Assembly: GCF_000337475.1 (NCBI RefSeq) | Contig: NZ_AOIT01000016.1 | Location: 215,040-279,039, forward strand | DNA length: 64,000 nt | Source of the DNA: Natrinema limicola JCM 13563 | Lineage (GTDB): Archaea; Halobacteriota; Halobacteria; Halobacteriales; Natrialbaceae | Direction of reading: 5' to 3' | In this document: piece after piece, positions 56,391 through 64,000 of the stretch | Position numbering within the stretch: position 1 is the stretch's first letter | Layout of the letters: each line of letters begins with the position of its first letter | Made by a program: the position numbers and the translations under genes | The notes under the pieces: model-generated | What the model was told of the DNA's origin: nothing | Database searches by the model: none | What the model saw: only the letters and a program-made list of their open reading frames with translations

Positions 56391-57182
56391 TTAGCCGAGG
56401 AAGTCGTCGCCGCTCCCGGTTTTAATACTCACGTTGACAGTTTCATTAACACTCGTCGCGTTATCGAGTTTGTCAACGCTCGTGGAATCGGTGATGCTTT
56501 CGGTATCGCTCGCGGCAGAATCGGAGCCGGCGCTCGAGGGGTTCTCGTCGACATCGGTCGTCACTGCCTCCGTGAGGGCCGTAATGTTCGACTCTTCAAA
56601 TCGCTGGACGTACTCGGGGTAGACGCCGATGGTCACGAGCAGGTCCTCGTTGGCTTCGACGGCTTCGGTGATGTGGACGTTGACCGAGACATCTTGGCCG
56701 TTAAATTCAGCGTCGGCGGTAAACCGCGACTGCGTCGTTGACTGCTCGAGAACCGTAACGTCGGTATCGTCTTGATGCTCGATGTTCCCAATCCCGTCGT
56801 AGTTCTGTCTGACGAGCGTGACGAGTTCCTGTGTCGACATCTCCTCGATGGGATTGAGTTCACGACCGAGAATCGAGACCTGCGGGGTCGTCAGAACGTT
56901 GAAGATGGCACCGCGTTGCCTGCCCAGTGGTCCCATGTCCACTGCCTTCTCGTGGGTGGTCATGTAGTTGGTGACGGTTACGGTCTCGTTCGTCGGCCCG
57001 ACCTCCCGTTCGACGGTGAGCGGTTCGATGGCGGTCTGTTCGTAGCCTGTCTCCTCGCGAGCGGTGGTCATAACACCGGCGGGCGACGACTCGTGTTCGT
57101 CCAGTCCGACCAGTCCCAGACAGCCCGAGAGACTAGCGAGTCCAGTGACACCGAGTCCTGCGAGAACGCTTCGTCGGTTCAT
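56391..57182 (-). CDS. Putative lipoprotein (DUF6517-like)
   Basis: A 263-residue predicted lipoprotein: MNRRSVLAGLGVTGLASLSGC gives a twin-Arg start and a lipobox with Cys at 21. The mature domain (ETGYEQTAIEPLTVEREVGPTNETVTVTNY, STPQVSILGRELNPIEEMS) resembles the haloarchaeal DUF6517 lipoproteins. A Ser/Asp-rich low-complexity tail follows. Start ATG 57182 is chosen by the signal sequence; a longer frame upstream is antisense to gdh. Function unknown. Confidence 0.75.
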   Translation of the reverse strand: MNRRSVLAGLGVTGLASLSGCLGLVGLDEHESSPAGVMTTAREETGYEQTAIEPLTVEREVGPTNETVTVTNYMTTHEKAVDMGPLGRQRGAIFNVLTTPQVSILGRELNPIEEMSTQELVTLVRQNYDGIGNIEHQDDTDVTVLEQSTTQSRFTADAEFNGQDVSVNVHITEAVEANEDLLVTIGVYPEYVQRFEESNITALTEAVTTDVDENPSSAGSDSAASDTESITDSTSVDKLDNATSVNETVNVSIKTGSGDDFLG

Positions 57183-57283
57183 CGTTCTGCCACTCCCTCG
57201 GCAGTCGCTAAGTGTTTGTTGGAACAACGACTGTCTGTCAAGCCGAAAAAATTTACCCCGTGTAGCGACCAGCAAGCCCGAAT

Positions 57284-58540
57284 TCAGGGCCAGGTGCCGG
57301 CTTCCTCGAAGGCGTCGGCGACGCGCTGGATCGCGACGACGTAGGTGGCCGTCCGTGGGTTGTCGAGGTCGTGTTCCTCGTAAGTCTCGACCAGTGCATC
57401 GAATGCGTCGACGATGACGCCCTCGAGTTCCTCGTTGACGCGCTCTTCGGACCAGGAGAAGCGCTGTCGGTTCTGGACCCACTCGAAGTACGAGACGGTG
57501 ACACCGCCCGCGTTCGCGAGGATGTCCGGGATGATGAAGACGTCCTTGTCTTCGAGCACTTCGTCGGCAGCAGGCGTGAGCGGCCCGTTTGCGGCCTCCG
57601 AGATGACGTCTGCCTTCACGTCTTCGGCGAGGTCGGCGTCGACTGCGTTCTCGAGTGCAGCAGGGATCAGCAGGTCGACATCGAGCGTGAGCACGTCCTC
57701 GTTGGTGATCTCTTCTTCGCTCCCCGCGAAGCCGACGACGCTGCCGGTCTCGTTCTTGTGATCCTTGGCGGCGACAGGATCGAAGCCGTCGGGGTTGTAG
57801 ATGCCACCGCTCGAGTCGCTGGCGGCGACGACGGTTGCGCCCATCTCGTCGATCAGCTTGGCTGCGATCCAGCCTGCGTTCCCGTAGCCCTGGACGGCCA
57901 CGGTCGCGCCCTCAAGGTCCTTGTCGAGGTAATCGAAGGCTTCGCGTGCGGCGATGACCGTCGAGCGACCGGTTGCTTCGACGCGACCCTCGCTGCCGCC
58001 CGAGTCGAGCGCCTTCCCCGTGATGACGCCGGGCTCGGTCGTGTTCTCGATAGTCTCGTAGGTGTCTTTGATCCAGTTCATCTCCCGCTGGCCCGTGTTC
58101 ACGTCAGGCGCGGGAACGTCGCGGTCCTCGCCGATCATCGGCGTCAGTTCCTTCGCGAACGCACGGGTGAGTCGCTCGAGTTCCGCTTCGGAGTACTCGT
58201 CGGGGTCGATGATGATGCCACCCTTGCCGCCGCCGAGCGGGATGTCGACGATCGCCGTCTTGTAGGTCATCCAGCCGGACAGCGCTTTGACCTCGTCGCG
58301 GGAGACGCCCGGGTGATAGCGGATACCGCCCTTGTACGGGCCACGGTCGCCGTTGAACTGCGAGCGGAACGCCGTGAAGCGCTCGAGGTCGCCGTCGTCA
58401 CGCTCGATCGTCAGGTTCGTCTCGAGAACGCGCTCGGGGTGTTTGAGCCGCTCGATCACGTCGTCACCGACATCGAGGTACGCTGCAGCCTCGTCGATCT
58501 GCGCTTGCAGACTTTCGAATGGGTTGGCTTCGTCTGACAT
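57284..58540 (-). CDS. gdh: Glutamate dehydrogenase (Glu/Leu/Phe/Val family)
   Basis: A 418-residue enzyme interconverting glutamate and 2-oxoglutarate plus ammonia. The N-terminal part has [13 protein letters not shown] with the active-site Lys region, [19 protein letters not shown] and the catalytic Asp in [10 protein letters not shown]. The NAD(P) domain has [17 protein letters not shown]. Cofactor preference cannot be read safely. It is preceded by a good TATA-like box and an inverted repeat, and flanks the putative replication origin. Confidence 0.95.
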   Translation of the reverse strand: MSDEANPFESLQAQIDEAAAYLDVGDDVIERLKHPERVLETNLTIERDDGDLERFTAFRSQFNGDRGPYKGGIRYHPGVSRDEVKALSGWMTYKTAIVDIPLGGGKGGIIIDPDEYSEAELERLTRAFAKELTPMIGEDRDVPAPDVNTGQREMNWIKDTYETIENTTEPGVITGKALDSGGSEGRVEATGRSTVIAAREAFDYLDKDLEGATVAVQGYGNAGWIAAKLIDEMGATVVAASDSSGGIYNPDGFDPVAAKDHKNETGSVVGFAGSEEEITNEDVLTLDVDLLIPAALENAVDADLAEDVKADVISEAANGPLTPAADEVLEDKDVFIIPDILANAGGVTVSYFEWVQNRQRFSWSEERVNEELEGVIVDAFDALVETYEEHDLDNPRTATYVVAIQRVADAFEEAGTWP

Positions 58541-58563
58541 TGACAGTAGCTTCCGAAGTAATC

Positions 58564-58571
58564 AAAATAAA
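58564..58571 (-). promoter_or_regulatory. TATA-like box of gdh
   Basis: Minus-strand tttatttt lies 24-31 bases upstream of the gdh ATG, so a leaderless mRNA is expected. Confidence 0.55.
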
Positions 58572-58580
58572 CGTGGCGAA

Positions 58581-58596
58581 TGCACCTCATAGTGCA
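58581..58596. promoter_or_regulatory. Inverted repeat tgcac-N6-gtgca upstream of gdh
   Basis: A perfect 5-base palindrome with a 6-base spacer, located about 10 bases upstream of the gdh TATA region, where an activator or nitrogen/glutamate-responsive regulator could bind. Confidence 0.4.
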
Positions 58597-58781
58597 TAAA
58601 AGACAATATAAGGGATTGAAAGAGAATTATATATCGGCAAGGGCGTGACTGATGAGGTAAGCAGTCGTCCCGAATAGCTATCGGATGGTACAGTTCGATT
58701 ACATCGGTTTTAGAAGGTAGTTGACTATCTATGTCTTCGAGAGTGGCCGAGCGCAGTGACGACGGTCCGGTTCGATGAGAG

Positions 58782-58803
58782 ACACCCCTCTTTCAGAGTG
58801 AAA
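58782..58803 (-). promoter_or_regulatory. Origin recognition box-like element 1
   Basis: On the minus strand tttcactctgaaagaggggt, then gt: a core TTTCACTCTGAA followed by a G-rich string, as in haloarchaeal ORBs bound by Orc1/Cdc6. Confidence 0.75.
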
Positions 58804-58873
58804 GGTCGATCGAGCGGGCAAGCGGAGGCGAATTCGGCGTGACTGGAGGATCGATGGTAGAGTGTTGGTCGTT

Positions 58874-58896
58874 CACGCCCTTCATTCAGAGTGAAA
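58874..58896 (-). promoter_or_regulatory. Origin recognition box-like element 2
   Basis: Minus-strand tttcactctgaatgaagggc then gtg; same core as element 1, G-string slightly weaker. Confidence 0.7.
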
Positions 58897-58920
58897 CGGC
58901 GTCCTGTTGTGGCAGCAGAC

Positions 58921-58940
58921 GTTCACTCTGAATCGGGTGT
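58921..58940 (+). promoter_or_regulatory. Origin recognition box-like element 3
   Basis: Plus-strand gttcactctgaatcgggtgt, in the orientation opposite to its neighbours. Confidence 0.65.
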
Positions 58941-58987
58941 CCGTCTGGTCTGTACGGGGGCGATCGGACACGGGAAGTGATGGGACC

Positions 58988-59010
58988 CACACCCCCTATT
59001 CAGAGTGAAA
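58988..59010 (-). promoter_or_regulatory. Origin recognition box-like element 4
   Basis: Minus-strand tttcactctgaatagggggt then gtg; a strong match to the core plus G-string. Confidence 0.75.
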
Positions 59011-59140
59011 ACGGATCAAAGGGGTGGAGAGGTATCGCGATCGGTCCGATTCGATCGGTTAAATCCCGTTTTACTGTGGTGAAATCGGACTTCTCGGATT
59101 TCGGCCGGAGCTCGTAATCGAGTGGCTAGATATTGCCCCT

Positions 59141-59290
59141 ACCATAACATTCAAGAACAAATCTAGATAGACTAGTATAGACAGTATAAAATAATATAAT
59201 ATAAATGGTTATTAAACACAATATGTTATGACAGTATTATGTCAATATTGTGGTTTCTTTGCAAACCAATCGTTTGTGTTATGAAATCGT
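59141..59290. other. AT-rich candidate duplex-unwinding element
   Basis: About 150 bases dominated by A and T (for example the run ataaaataatataatataaa around 59186-59205), in a genome otherwise rich in G and C. It sits between ORB-like elements 1-4 on the left and element 5 on the right, where the strands are expected to open first. Confidence 0.75.
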
Positions 59291-59340
59291 TTGCAACTGA
59301 CGTTCTCATCACGGAGGTTTGCCCATTACATCTCTGTCGG

Positions 59341-59367
59341 TTTCAGTCTGAACGAGGGGAGGGTGGG
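59341..59367 (+). promoter_or_regulatory. Origin recognition box-like element 5
   Basis: Plus-strand tttcagtctgaacgagggga then gggtggg. The core differs from the left boxes by one base (CAGTCTGAA for CACTCTGAA), and the G-string is long. A weaker copy, ttcagtctgcat, is near 59444. Confidence 0.7.
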
Positions 59368-59520
59368 TCAGCATGAGGCTGTACTGCGGTTACGTCTCCA
59401 CTCGAGTTGGCGATCGGAAAAGAGCCGATTGTGCGTTTCGGTGTTCAGTCTGCATCCGGTCTGTTGGATACTCCTCATACAAGCCACCAAACAACAGATA
59501 TAGCTCCTCTACGTCTATTC

Positions 59521-59533
59521 TATCAGTCTGAAC
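59521..59533 (+). promoter_or_regulatory. Mini-ORB in the orc1 promoter
   Basis: tatcagtctgaac lacks the G-string but keeps the core. It ends about 13 bases before the orc1 TATA-like box, so Orc1 binding here could control its own gene. Confidence 0.5.
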
Positions 59534-59546
59534 TACCTTCCATAGA

Positions 59547-59552
59547 TTTATA
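59547..59552 (+). promoter_or_regulatory. TATA-like box of orc1/cdc6
   Basis: tttata is 25-30 bases upstream of ATG 59577, so the orc1 mRNA is probably leaderless. Confidence 0.55.
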
Positions 59553-59576
59553 CGTACTGTCTTCCAGAACGAAACT

Positions 59577-60863
59577 ATGGCTGAGCAGACCAGTGGGGAC
59601 CCACTTTTCCGATCTCACGATCCCATCTTTAATCGGAAGGAACTCCTCCATGTCGGCCACGTCCCCGACGAGGACCGGATCGTCGGGCGTGACGACGAGA
59701 TCCAATCCGTTGCCGCCGAGGTCGGGGCGATCACACGCGGTGATCCGCCGAACAACGTCATGATCTACGGCAAAACCGGTACTGGAAAGAGTCTCATCTC
59801 CCGGCACGTTGCGACTCGAGCCCAGGACGCCGCCCGAAGCAACGAGATCGACTGTGCCGTGCTCTACGTCGACTGTTCGGAAGCGAACACCGAGACCCGC
59901 GCCACGCGACAGTTGGCGCTCAATTTGAAAGAACAGACTGGGTATCAACAGAACATCCCGCTTCGGGGCGTCGGGACGATGGAGTATTACCAGCACATCT
60001 GGGAGATTCTCGAGGATTGTTTCGACGCTGTCATCGTCATTTTGGACGAGATCGACAAACTGGACAACAGCAATATATTAATGCAACTATCGCGTGCGCG
60101 TGAGGCACAGAAGACCGACACCTACATCGGCGTTATCGGGATCAGTAACAAGGTCCAGTATCGGGAGACCCTCGACGAACGGATCGATAGTAGCTTCGGC
60201 CATCGCGAACTGTTCTTCCATCCCTACGACGCCTCGCAACTCCGTGAAATCATGCGCAATCGCGAGGACGCGTTCCAGCCGGAGGTCTTGGAAGGTGGGA
60301 CGATCGAACTCTGTGCAGCCCTCGCGGCCAAGAAACACGGCGACGCCCGGAAGGCGATCGAGATCCTCAAAGAGGCCGGCGAACTCGCACGCCGGACTGG
60401 CAGTGAGACCGTCTCCGAAGCCCACATCAAGCAAGCACAGGAGGTCGCCGAGATCAACCGGATCGAGGAACTCACAAGCGGGGCAACCGTCCACGCGAAA
60501 CTCGCCCTCTACGCGCTCGCGAGCCGCATCATTACGGGCGGGCGAGAGACATACAAGACACGGGAGATCTATGAGCGATACGTCGGGATCTGTGAACTGG
60601 TCGCAAACGATCCGATCACCGAAAACGGACTCTATCGCCAACTCAAAGAACAGGCGTTTCTCGGCGTCATCGAGTCCGAGAAGACCGGTGGCGGCCGATC
60701 ACAGGGAAGTTATCTCCTGCATCGGCTCGTTACCGATCCGAAACACATCGTCAAGGCCGTTCGGCGCGATTCCTCGCTCGAGGAACTCCCGACGTACGAC
60801 CAACTCCACGAAACCAGCCCATCGGCAACGAACCGGGAGCTCGATCTCGATTCCTTTTCGTGA
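59577..60863 (+). CDS. orc1: Orc1/Cdc6 replication initiator
   Basis: A 428-residue AAA+ initiator. Walker A GKTGTGKS is at 65-72, Walker B LDEID at 156-160, and sensor 1 is in IGVIGISNKV. SSFGHRELFFHPY is the domain II region, and the C-terminal winged helix, about 320-410, follows (TKTREIYERYVGIC-like, with NGLYRQLKEQAFLGVIES). It recognises ORB sites and loads MCM. It lies directly downstream of the origin-like region, with a further box after its stop. Haloarchaea have several orc paralogues; which one this is cannot be told here. Confidence 0.95.
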   Translation: MAEQTSGDPLFRSHDPIFNRKELLHVGHVPDEDRIVGRDDEIQSVAAEVGAITRGDPPNNVMIYGKTGTGKSLISRHVATRAQDAARSNEIDCAVLYVDCSEANTETRATRQLALNLKEQTGYQQNIPLRGVGTMEYYQHIWEILEDCFDAVIVILDEIDKLDNSNILMQLSRAREAQKTDTYIGVIGISNKVQYRETLDERIDSSFGHRELFFHPYDASQLREIMRNREDAFQPEVLEGGTIELCAALAAKKHGDARKAIEILKEAGELARRTGSETVSEAHIKQAQEVAEINRIEELTSGATVHAKLALYALASRIITGGRETYKTREIYERYVGICELVANDPITENGLYRQLKEQAFLGVIESEKTGGGRSQGSYLLHRLVTDPKHIVKAVRRDSSLEELPTYDQLHETSPSATNRELDLDSFS

Positions 60864-60912
60864 ACTATCGATTTTCTACTGTGTGCTGCGACCCCCTCCT
60901 CGCTCGAGACGC

Positions 60913-60940
60913 GTTTCACTCTGAACGAGGGGTGTGGGGG
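60913..60940 (+). promoter_or_regulatory. Origin recognition box-like element 6
   Basis: gtttcactctgaacgagggg then tgtggggg: the best match to a full ORB in the window, located 50 bases after the orc1 stop. It is on the far side of the gene from the other boxes. Confidence 0.75.
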
Positions 60941-61011
60941 TCCGTGAGACCGGCCGATCGACAGAGGCAAACGCTATGAGTGTCAGTGCTGGACAACCGA
61001 CGGTGACGTGG

Positions 61012-61239
61012 TCATGTCGGCAGGCCTTCTGGTGTTTCGATGGCATCTGACCGGCGGACTGAGCGGCGGTCGATAACGGACCCACAGTCAGTACAGACGA
61101 GCAATCGTTCGTTGCCGGTCGTCGTGACATCCCAGTCGCCGGTGATCGGACTTCGGTGGCCACAGTCCGGACAGAAGAGGACCGTCTTTTGCGTTTCGAG
61201 AGGGGGTGGCGAATCGTCGTGCGTCGGAGGCGTTGTCAT
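61012..61239 (-). CDS. Small zinc-ribbon protein
   Basis: A 75-residue protein. Two Cys pairs, CPDCGHRSPITGDW and CTDCGSVIDRR, make a rubredoxin-like zinc ribbon; the rest is disordered. It looks like a conserved small haloarchaeal family (perhaps DUF8106) often found in genomes as a stand-alone gene. A TATA-like ccctattt is about 25-30 bases upstream of ATG 61239. Confidence 0.75.
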   Translation of the reverse strand: MTTPPTHDDSPPPLETQKTVLFCPDCGHRSPITGDWDVTTTGNERLLVCTDCGSVIDRRSVRRSDAIETPEGLPT

Positions 61240-61382
61240 TACGCTGGCTAGCCACTCGAGCGAAATAGGGATTGTGCGACACGATCGTTCGTGACGGACC
61301 GAACGCGTCTCTAAGGGAGTGTGACAGCGCGATAATGACGTTTGACAATGAACTTTTCACATCGTCTCTGTGTGACTGCCGT

Positions 61383-61733
61383 CTAGAGAACGGTCAAAAT
61401 TATGTAGGTGTTTAGGGCCGCAGCCACCAGCCACGGCACCGCGAGTCCGGCCGGGACGATCGGGCGATACGGCCGCTCGAGAAGCGGTCGACAGACGAGG
61501 CCGACGGAGACTGCAAACGCCTTCAGGGTGAGCATACCGGCCACTCCGTAGCCCTCGATCGCGCCGCGTGCAGCCGGGTTCGACTCGGAGAGTCCCAGTT
61601 CAAGGCCGACGAACGTCGTCGCGACGTCCGCAATCAAAGCAAGCACGACGACGACCCAGAGCAGTCGCTCGAGCGTCCCGGGTGTGACGTCACCCGGCAG
61701 GTGGCGATATAGAACCGCGCCCTCGGACCTCAT
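61383..61733 (-). CDS. DUF5658-like membrane protein
   Basis: A 116-residue protein with three to four hydrophobic segments. LERLLWVVVVLALIADVATTFVGLELGLSESNPAARGAIE is the DUF5658 hallmark (helix 1, with D..TT and the E.NP motif), then GVAGMLTLKAFAV and LAVPWLVAAALNTYIIL. Start ATG 61733 is preferred because the promoter-like taacaata near 61806-61816 would put the mRNA start after the next upstream ATG (61790). Confidence 0.78.
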   Translation of the reverse strand: MRSEGAVLYRHLPGDVTPGTLERLLWVVVVLALIADVATTFVGLELGLSESNPAARGAIEGYGVAGMLTLKAFAVSVGLVCRPLLERPYRPIVPAGLAVPWLVAAALNTYIILTVL

Positions 61734-62008
61734 AGCCTCCCCGCCGGAGTCGAACCAGCGTCGTGCCCTGGGAGCACGCGCCGATTCCATCACGCGAGGT
61801 ATTGTTATGACAGGCGTAGCGTGGCGGCAGGTCTCAGTAACCACGTCTAACAGCTCGAAACGGGGTGCTACCGATCGAACCCGTCCCCCGCGGCACCTGC
61901 AGGCAGAACCACTTTTGTCGATTTCGACGTTCAATTCGACGGTTACCGACGCCGTTTCGCGGCGGGAGACAGTGGCGAAACGGGAGCCAGCGCTGGCAGG
62001 AGTTCGAC

Positions 62009-63181
62009 ATGCCGGAGACAGAAACCGAACAATCAGCCCACCGACTCGCGATGCTTCGAGACCGGCTCGAGCAGGGAATGGATCGGCGTGCGTTCTTGCG
62101 AACGCTCGTCAGCGGCGGCTACGCCATTGGAATGGCCGCCTGGCTCGGTGTCGACGACTTTCTCGCAGCTGACGATGACGAGGTCCCCGTCGTCACCGCG
62201 CTCGTCAGGGACGATCCTGCCGATCCGTGGTCGATCCAGAAACGAACGCGAACGGTCCCCGCCGAGTGGTACGCCGCCGTCAAGCAGGCCCTCGAAGTAA
62301 ACGAGCGGCTGGCCCAACTCAGCTTTACCGGCTATCTCGGCAGCACAGTCGTCCCCGGCGACCAGAAAAGTGGGACCGCTTCTATCTCCGTCGGCCTCTC
62401 GAGCGACGGCCACTCGATCCCCGAGATGGTCAACGAATTCGCAGAGGGCATCGACCTCAATTCGGAGACGATCATCAATGTCGACGAGATTCAGAACGGG
62501 CCAGTACACCGTGACCCTCACCTCGCCGACATGCTCGTGAACGAACGGGTCCCTAGCGGTGTCGCCTGCGAAACTCCCTCGAGTATGGCGACGATCGGCC
62601 CGGCGCTGTATCATCCCGATGGGAAGCGACGCTTCTTCGTGACGGCCGAGCACGCGTTCATGGAAAATCACGACGCGACCGACGGGACCCTGCTGCTTCC
62701 ACGCGAGGACAGTGACACGGTCGAGGTGGGAACCGTCGCCGACTACCATCCTATCGAGGACGTTGCGGCCATCGAACCCACTGGTGAGATCGAACCCGCG
62801 AGCCGCATCGACGCACCGTCACGACCCCGGGTTCGCGGCCAGTTCACCAAGTTCGGCCTCGCGACGCTCGTCGCACAGGACGCCGAACTCGAGAAAGTCG
62901 GCGCACTGACTGGTCATACGACTGGAGAGATTCAGGGGATCGACGCAGTGACCTGCTTTACCGATGACTTCTGTCGCCGTGGACAGATTCGCTGGGGCGG
63001 CGAAATGGATCTCACGGACGGCGACAGCGGCTCCGTGAGCTATCACCGCGACCCCGACGGCGACGACAACGACGTCCTCATTGCGGGCTTTAACAACGCC
63101 CGGACGTGGTGGCCCGGCCAGAGCTACGTCTGGGGCGTCAGTGCCTATCAACTGACAGAACAACACGGCTATCACTTCTAA
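62009..63181 (+). CDS. Tat-exported trypsin-like serine protease
   Basis: A 390-residue predicted exported protein. The twin-Arg signal is unusual in lying 25 residues in (MDRRAFLRTLVSGGYAIGMAAWLG, RR at 26-27). In the mature part H215 (VTAEHAF), D251 (IEDVAAIEP) and S340 (LTDGDSGSVSY) fit the catalytic triad of the chymotrypsin fold. The prodomain-like region 60-200 is long. No lipobox. It is followed after 23 bases by a small membrane protein gene, so the two may be cotranscribed. Confidence 0.8.
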   Translation: MPETETEQSAHRLAMLRDRLEQGMDRRAFLRTLVSGGYAIGMAAWLGVDDFLAADDDEVPVVTALVRDDPADPWSIQKRTRTVPAEWYAAVKQALEVNERLAQLSFTGYLGSTVVPGDQKSGTASISVGLSSDGHSIPEMVNEFAEGIDLNSETIINVDEIQNGPVHRDPHLADMLVNERVPSGVACETPSSMATIGPALYHPDGKRRFFVTAEHAFMENHDATDGTLLLPREDSDTVEVGTVADYHPIEDVAAIEPTGEIEPASRIDAPSRPRVRGQFTKFGLATLVAQDAELEKVGALTGHTTGEIQGIDAVTCFTDDFCRRGQIRWGGEMDLTDGDSGSVSYHRDPDGDDNDVLIAGFNNARTWWPGQSYVWGVSAYQLTEQHGYHF

Positions 63182-63204
63182 CCACCGGCTAACCACACGT
63201 TCAC

Positions 63205-63432
63205 ATGAGTAACGATCCCCCCCGCAGTTCACGACCCGACCGTGCTCGACCCACGTTCAGCGCCGTCACGAGCGGCACCCTCCGAGTGCTCGGTGACGTC
63301 CTCGTCATTTCGCTGTGGGTCCTGTTTCTGACGGTGTTGTTCCTCGAACTCGGCTGGCCACGCTGGGCGTTTTACGGAGCACTGCTGCTCGGCGTCGGCG
63401 TCTACGTGTCGATCACGAGCGGCTGGTCGTGA
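63205..63432 (+). CDS. Small two-helix membrane protein
   Basis: A 75-residue protein: a basic, Arg-rich N-terminal 25 residues, then two transmembrane helices, about 28-49 (VLGDVLVISLWVLFLTVLFLEL) and 52-72. No family is recognised. It starts 23 bases after the protease stop and may be its membrane partner; that is inferred only from the spacing. Confidence 0.62.
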   Translation: MSNDPPRSSRPDRARPTFSAVTSGTLRVLGDVLVISLWVLFLTVLFLELGWPRWAFYGALLLGVGVYVSITSGWS

Positions 63433-63528
63433 ACGATGGGACTCTCTCGCTTTGAAAATAGCGTCGACGACCGCCGACGGTGACGTGTCAAGAGCAGTCC
63501 CCAGAAGCCGTAACTGGGGCCTCGACCC

Positions 63529-63983
63529 TCACCGATCGTCTGGAATCCGAGTGTGGGCACCGATTAGGGCGCGCTCGAGGTCGAAGCCGCTGATTCTGGC
63601 TCCCTCGTCGACGAGCGAGTCGCGAACGGTCGTCGACTCGAGGTCCGCGTCCGGGAAGATCACCGACCGTTCGACGTCGGCGTCAATGAGGGTCGCGCCC
63701 GGCATCACGTGGACGTCGTCGCCGACGGTGCTCTCCCGAACGGTCGCCGAATCGGCGACCAGCGAGTCGCCGTCGAGATGCCAGGAAACGGCGTCGAGGT
63801 AACTTCCCCTGGTACCGATGTCGAACCACGCGGTTTCGAAGGTGTAGGCGTAGGTCGATTCCCTGTCCTGGAGCCACTGGACGAACCAGCCGGGTTCGTC
63901 CGGATCGTTTCCCGCTTCGAGGTATGGGGTGAACAGTGACAGCGTCTCCTCGGGGAACGCATAGCAGCCGATCGAGACGAGGG
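63529..63983 (-). CDS. Sugar-1-phosphate nucleotidyltransferase, C-terminal part only
   Basis: An open frame of 151 codons ending in TGA at 63529-63531, cut at the contig end. The sequence has a nucleotidyltransferase core end (SIGCYAFPEETLSLFTPYLE, then TAWFDIGTRGSYLDA) and a hexapeptide-repeat left-handed beta helix (ADSATVRESTVGDDVHVMPGATL). It is similar to glucose-1-phosphate thymidylyltransferase or UDP-glucose pyrophosphorylase-like enzymes. The N-terminal half with the active site is missing. Bases after 63983 are adapter. Confidence 0.82.
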
Positions 63984-64000
63984 CTGTCTCTTATACACAT
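63984..64000. other. Nextera/Tn5 mosaic-end adapter remnant
   Basis: The last 17 bases, ctgtctcttatacacat, equal the first 17 of the 19-base Tn5 mosaic end used in Nextera libraries. They are almost surely library adapter left at a contig end, not chromosomal sequence, and abruptly interrupt an otherwise good gene. Confidence 0.93.

Larger units (their letters stand above)
58541..59576. other. Putative replication origin region
   Basis: Just over 1 kb without a gene between gdh and orc1. It holds at least five boxes related to TTCACTCTGAA...GGGGTGT in both orientations, plus an AT-rich stretch at 59141-59290, and is directly upstream of an orc1/cdc6 gene. This is the standard arrangement of a haloarchaeal origin. 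Whether it is the main chromosomal origin or a secondary one cannot be told from the window. Confidence 0.85.

Noticed and set aside
63683..63983. Minus-strand frames starting in the adapter (MCIRDS / MYKRQ starts)
   Set aside because: These begin inside adapter sequence and are out of frame with the genuine nucleotidyltransferase.

Overview
The window is a high-GC haloarchaeal contig. Proteins are strongly acidic, many genes look leaderless with a TATA-like box about 25-30 bases upstream of the start, and the families are haloarchaeal (Bat/HTH_10 regulator, haloarchaeal corrinoid genes, QueC/E/D, PhoU-AbrB, Orc1/Cdc6). The hexamer ctcgag recurs throughout, which to me suggests the Natrialbales side of the Halobacteria (Natrinema/Haloterrigena-like); that placement is an inference. 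The right end is an assembly boundary: the last 17 bases match the Tn5/Nextera mosaic-end adapter, so they are not genomic.

Layout. 1-11 kb: 3' part of truD, an ABC-2 exporter pair, an F420-type oxidoreductase, a two-RCK potassium channel protein, aldo/keto reductase, FAD monooxygenase, M24 peptidase and a lipoprotein. 11-12.3 kb: two cupins (the first frameshifted) and a small membrane protein. 12.5-23.1 kb: an acetate/carboxylate region with a universal-stress protein, an SSS symporter with its DUF4212 partner, two acetyl-CoA synthetase paralogues flanking a Bat-type regulator whose N-terminus looks like a tyrosine recombinase, then two more universal-stress proteins. 23.2-26.5 kb: tungstate-type ABC importer (tupABC) with a ModE/TOBE regulator. 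26.7-29.7 kb: four acidic genes of unknown function, two of them paralogues.

29.8-41.3 kb: anaerobic-type cobalamin genes on the minus strand (cbiT, L, F, G, H, a second H-like gene with SKCG repeats, ferredoxin, a degenerate LAGLIDADG-like protein, cbiX with a ferredoxin tail, DUF3209, a beta-propeller protein), with cbiA separated from them by a PhaB/FabG reductase. 41.4-45.9 kb: DUF1802 protein, the queD-queE-queC archaeosine precursor operon, an HTH regulator and a CinA-like protein. 46-57 kb: NAD-kinase-like protein, PhoU-AbrB protein, small haloarchaeal proteins, nitrilase, sugar nucleotidyltransferase, aldehyde dehydrogenase, RIO-like kinase and membrane/lipoproteins.

57.3-61 kb: glutamate dehydrogenase, then a roughly 1 kb gene-free region holding several origin-recognition-box-like repeats around a very AT-rich stretch, followed by an orc1/cdc6 gene and another box. 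I read this as a replication origin. 61-64 kb: zinc-ribbon protein, small membrane proteins, a Tat-exported trypsin-like protease and a truncated sugar-1-phosphate nucleotidyltransferase running into the adapter.

The most interesting items are the origin, the four-gene acidic cluster, the recombinase-Bat fusion, the two unusual proteins in the cobalamin operon (SKCG-repeat methyltransferase and degenerate LAGLIDADG protein), a paired direct repeat that may be the cobalamin operator, and three palindromic elements that begin exactly at TGA stop codons.
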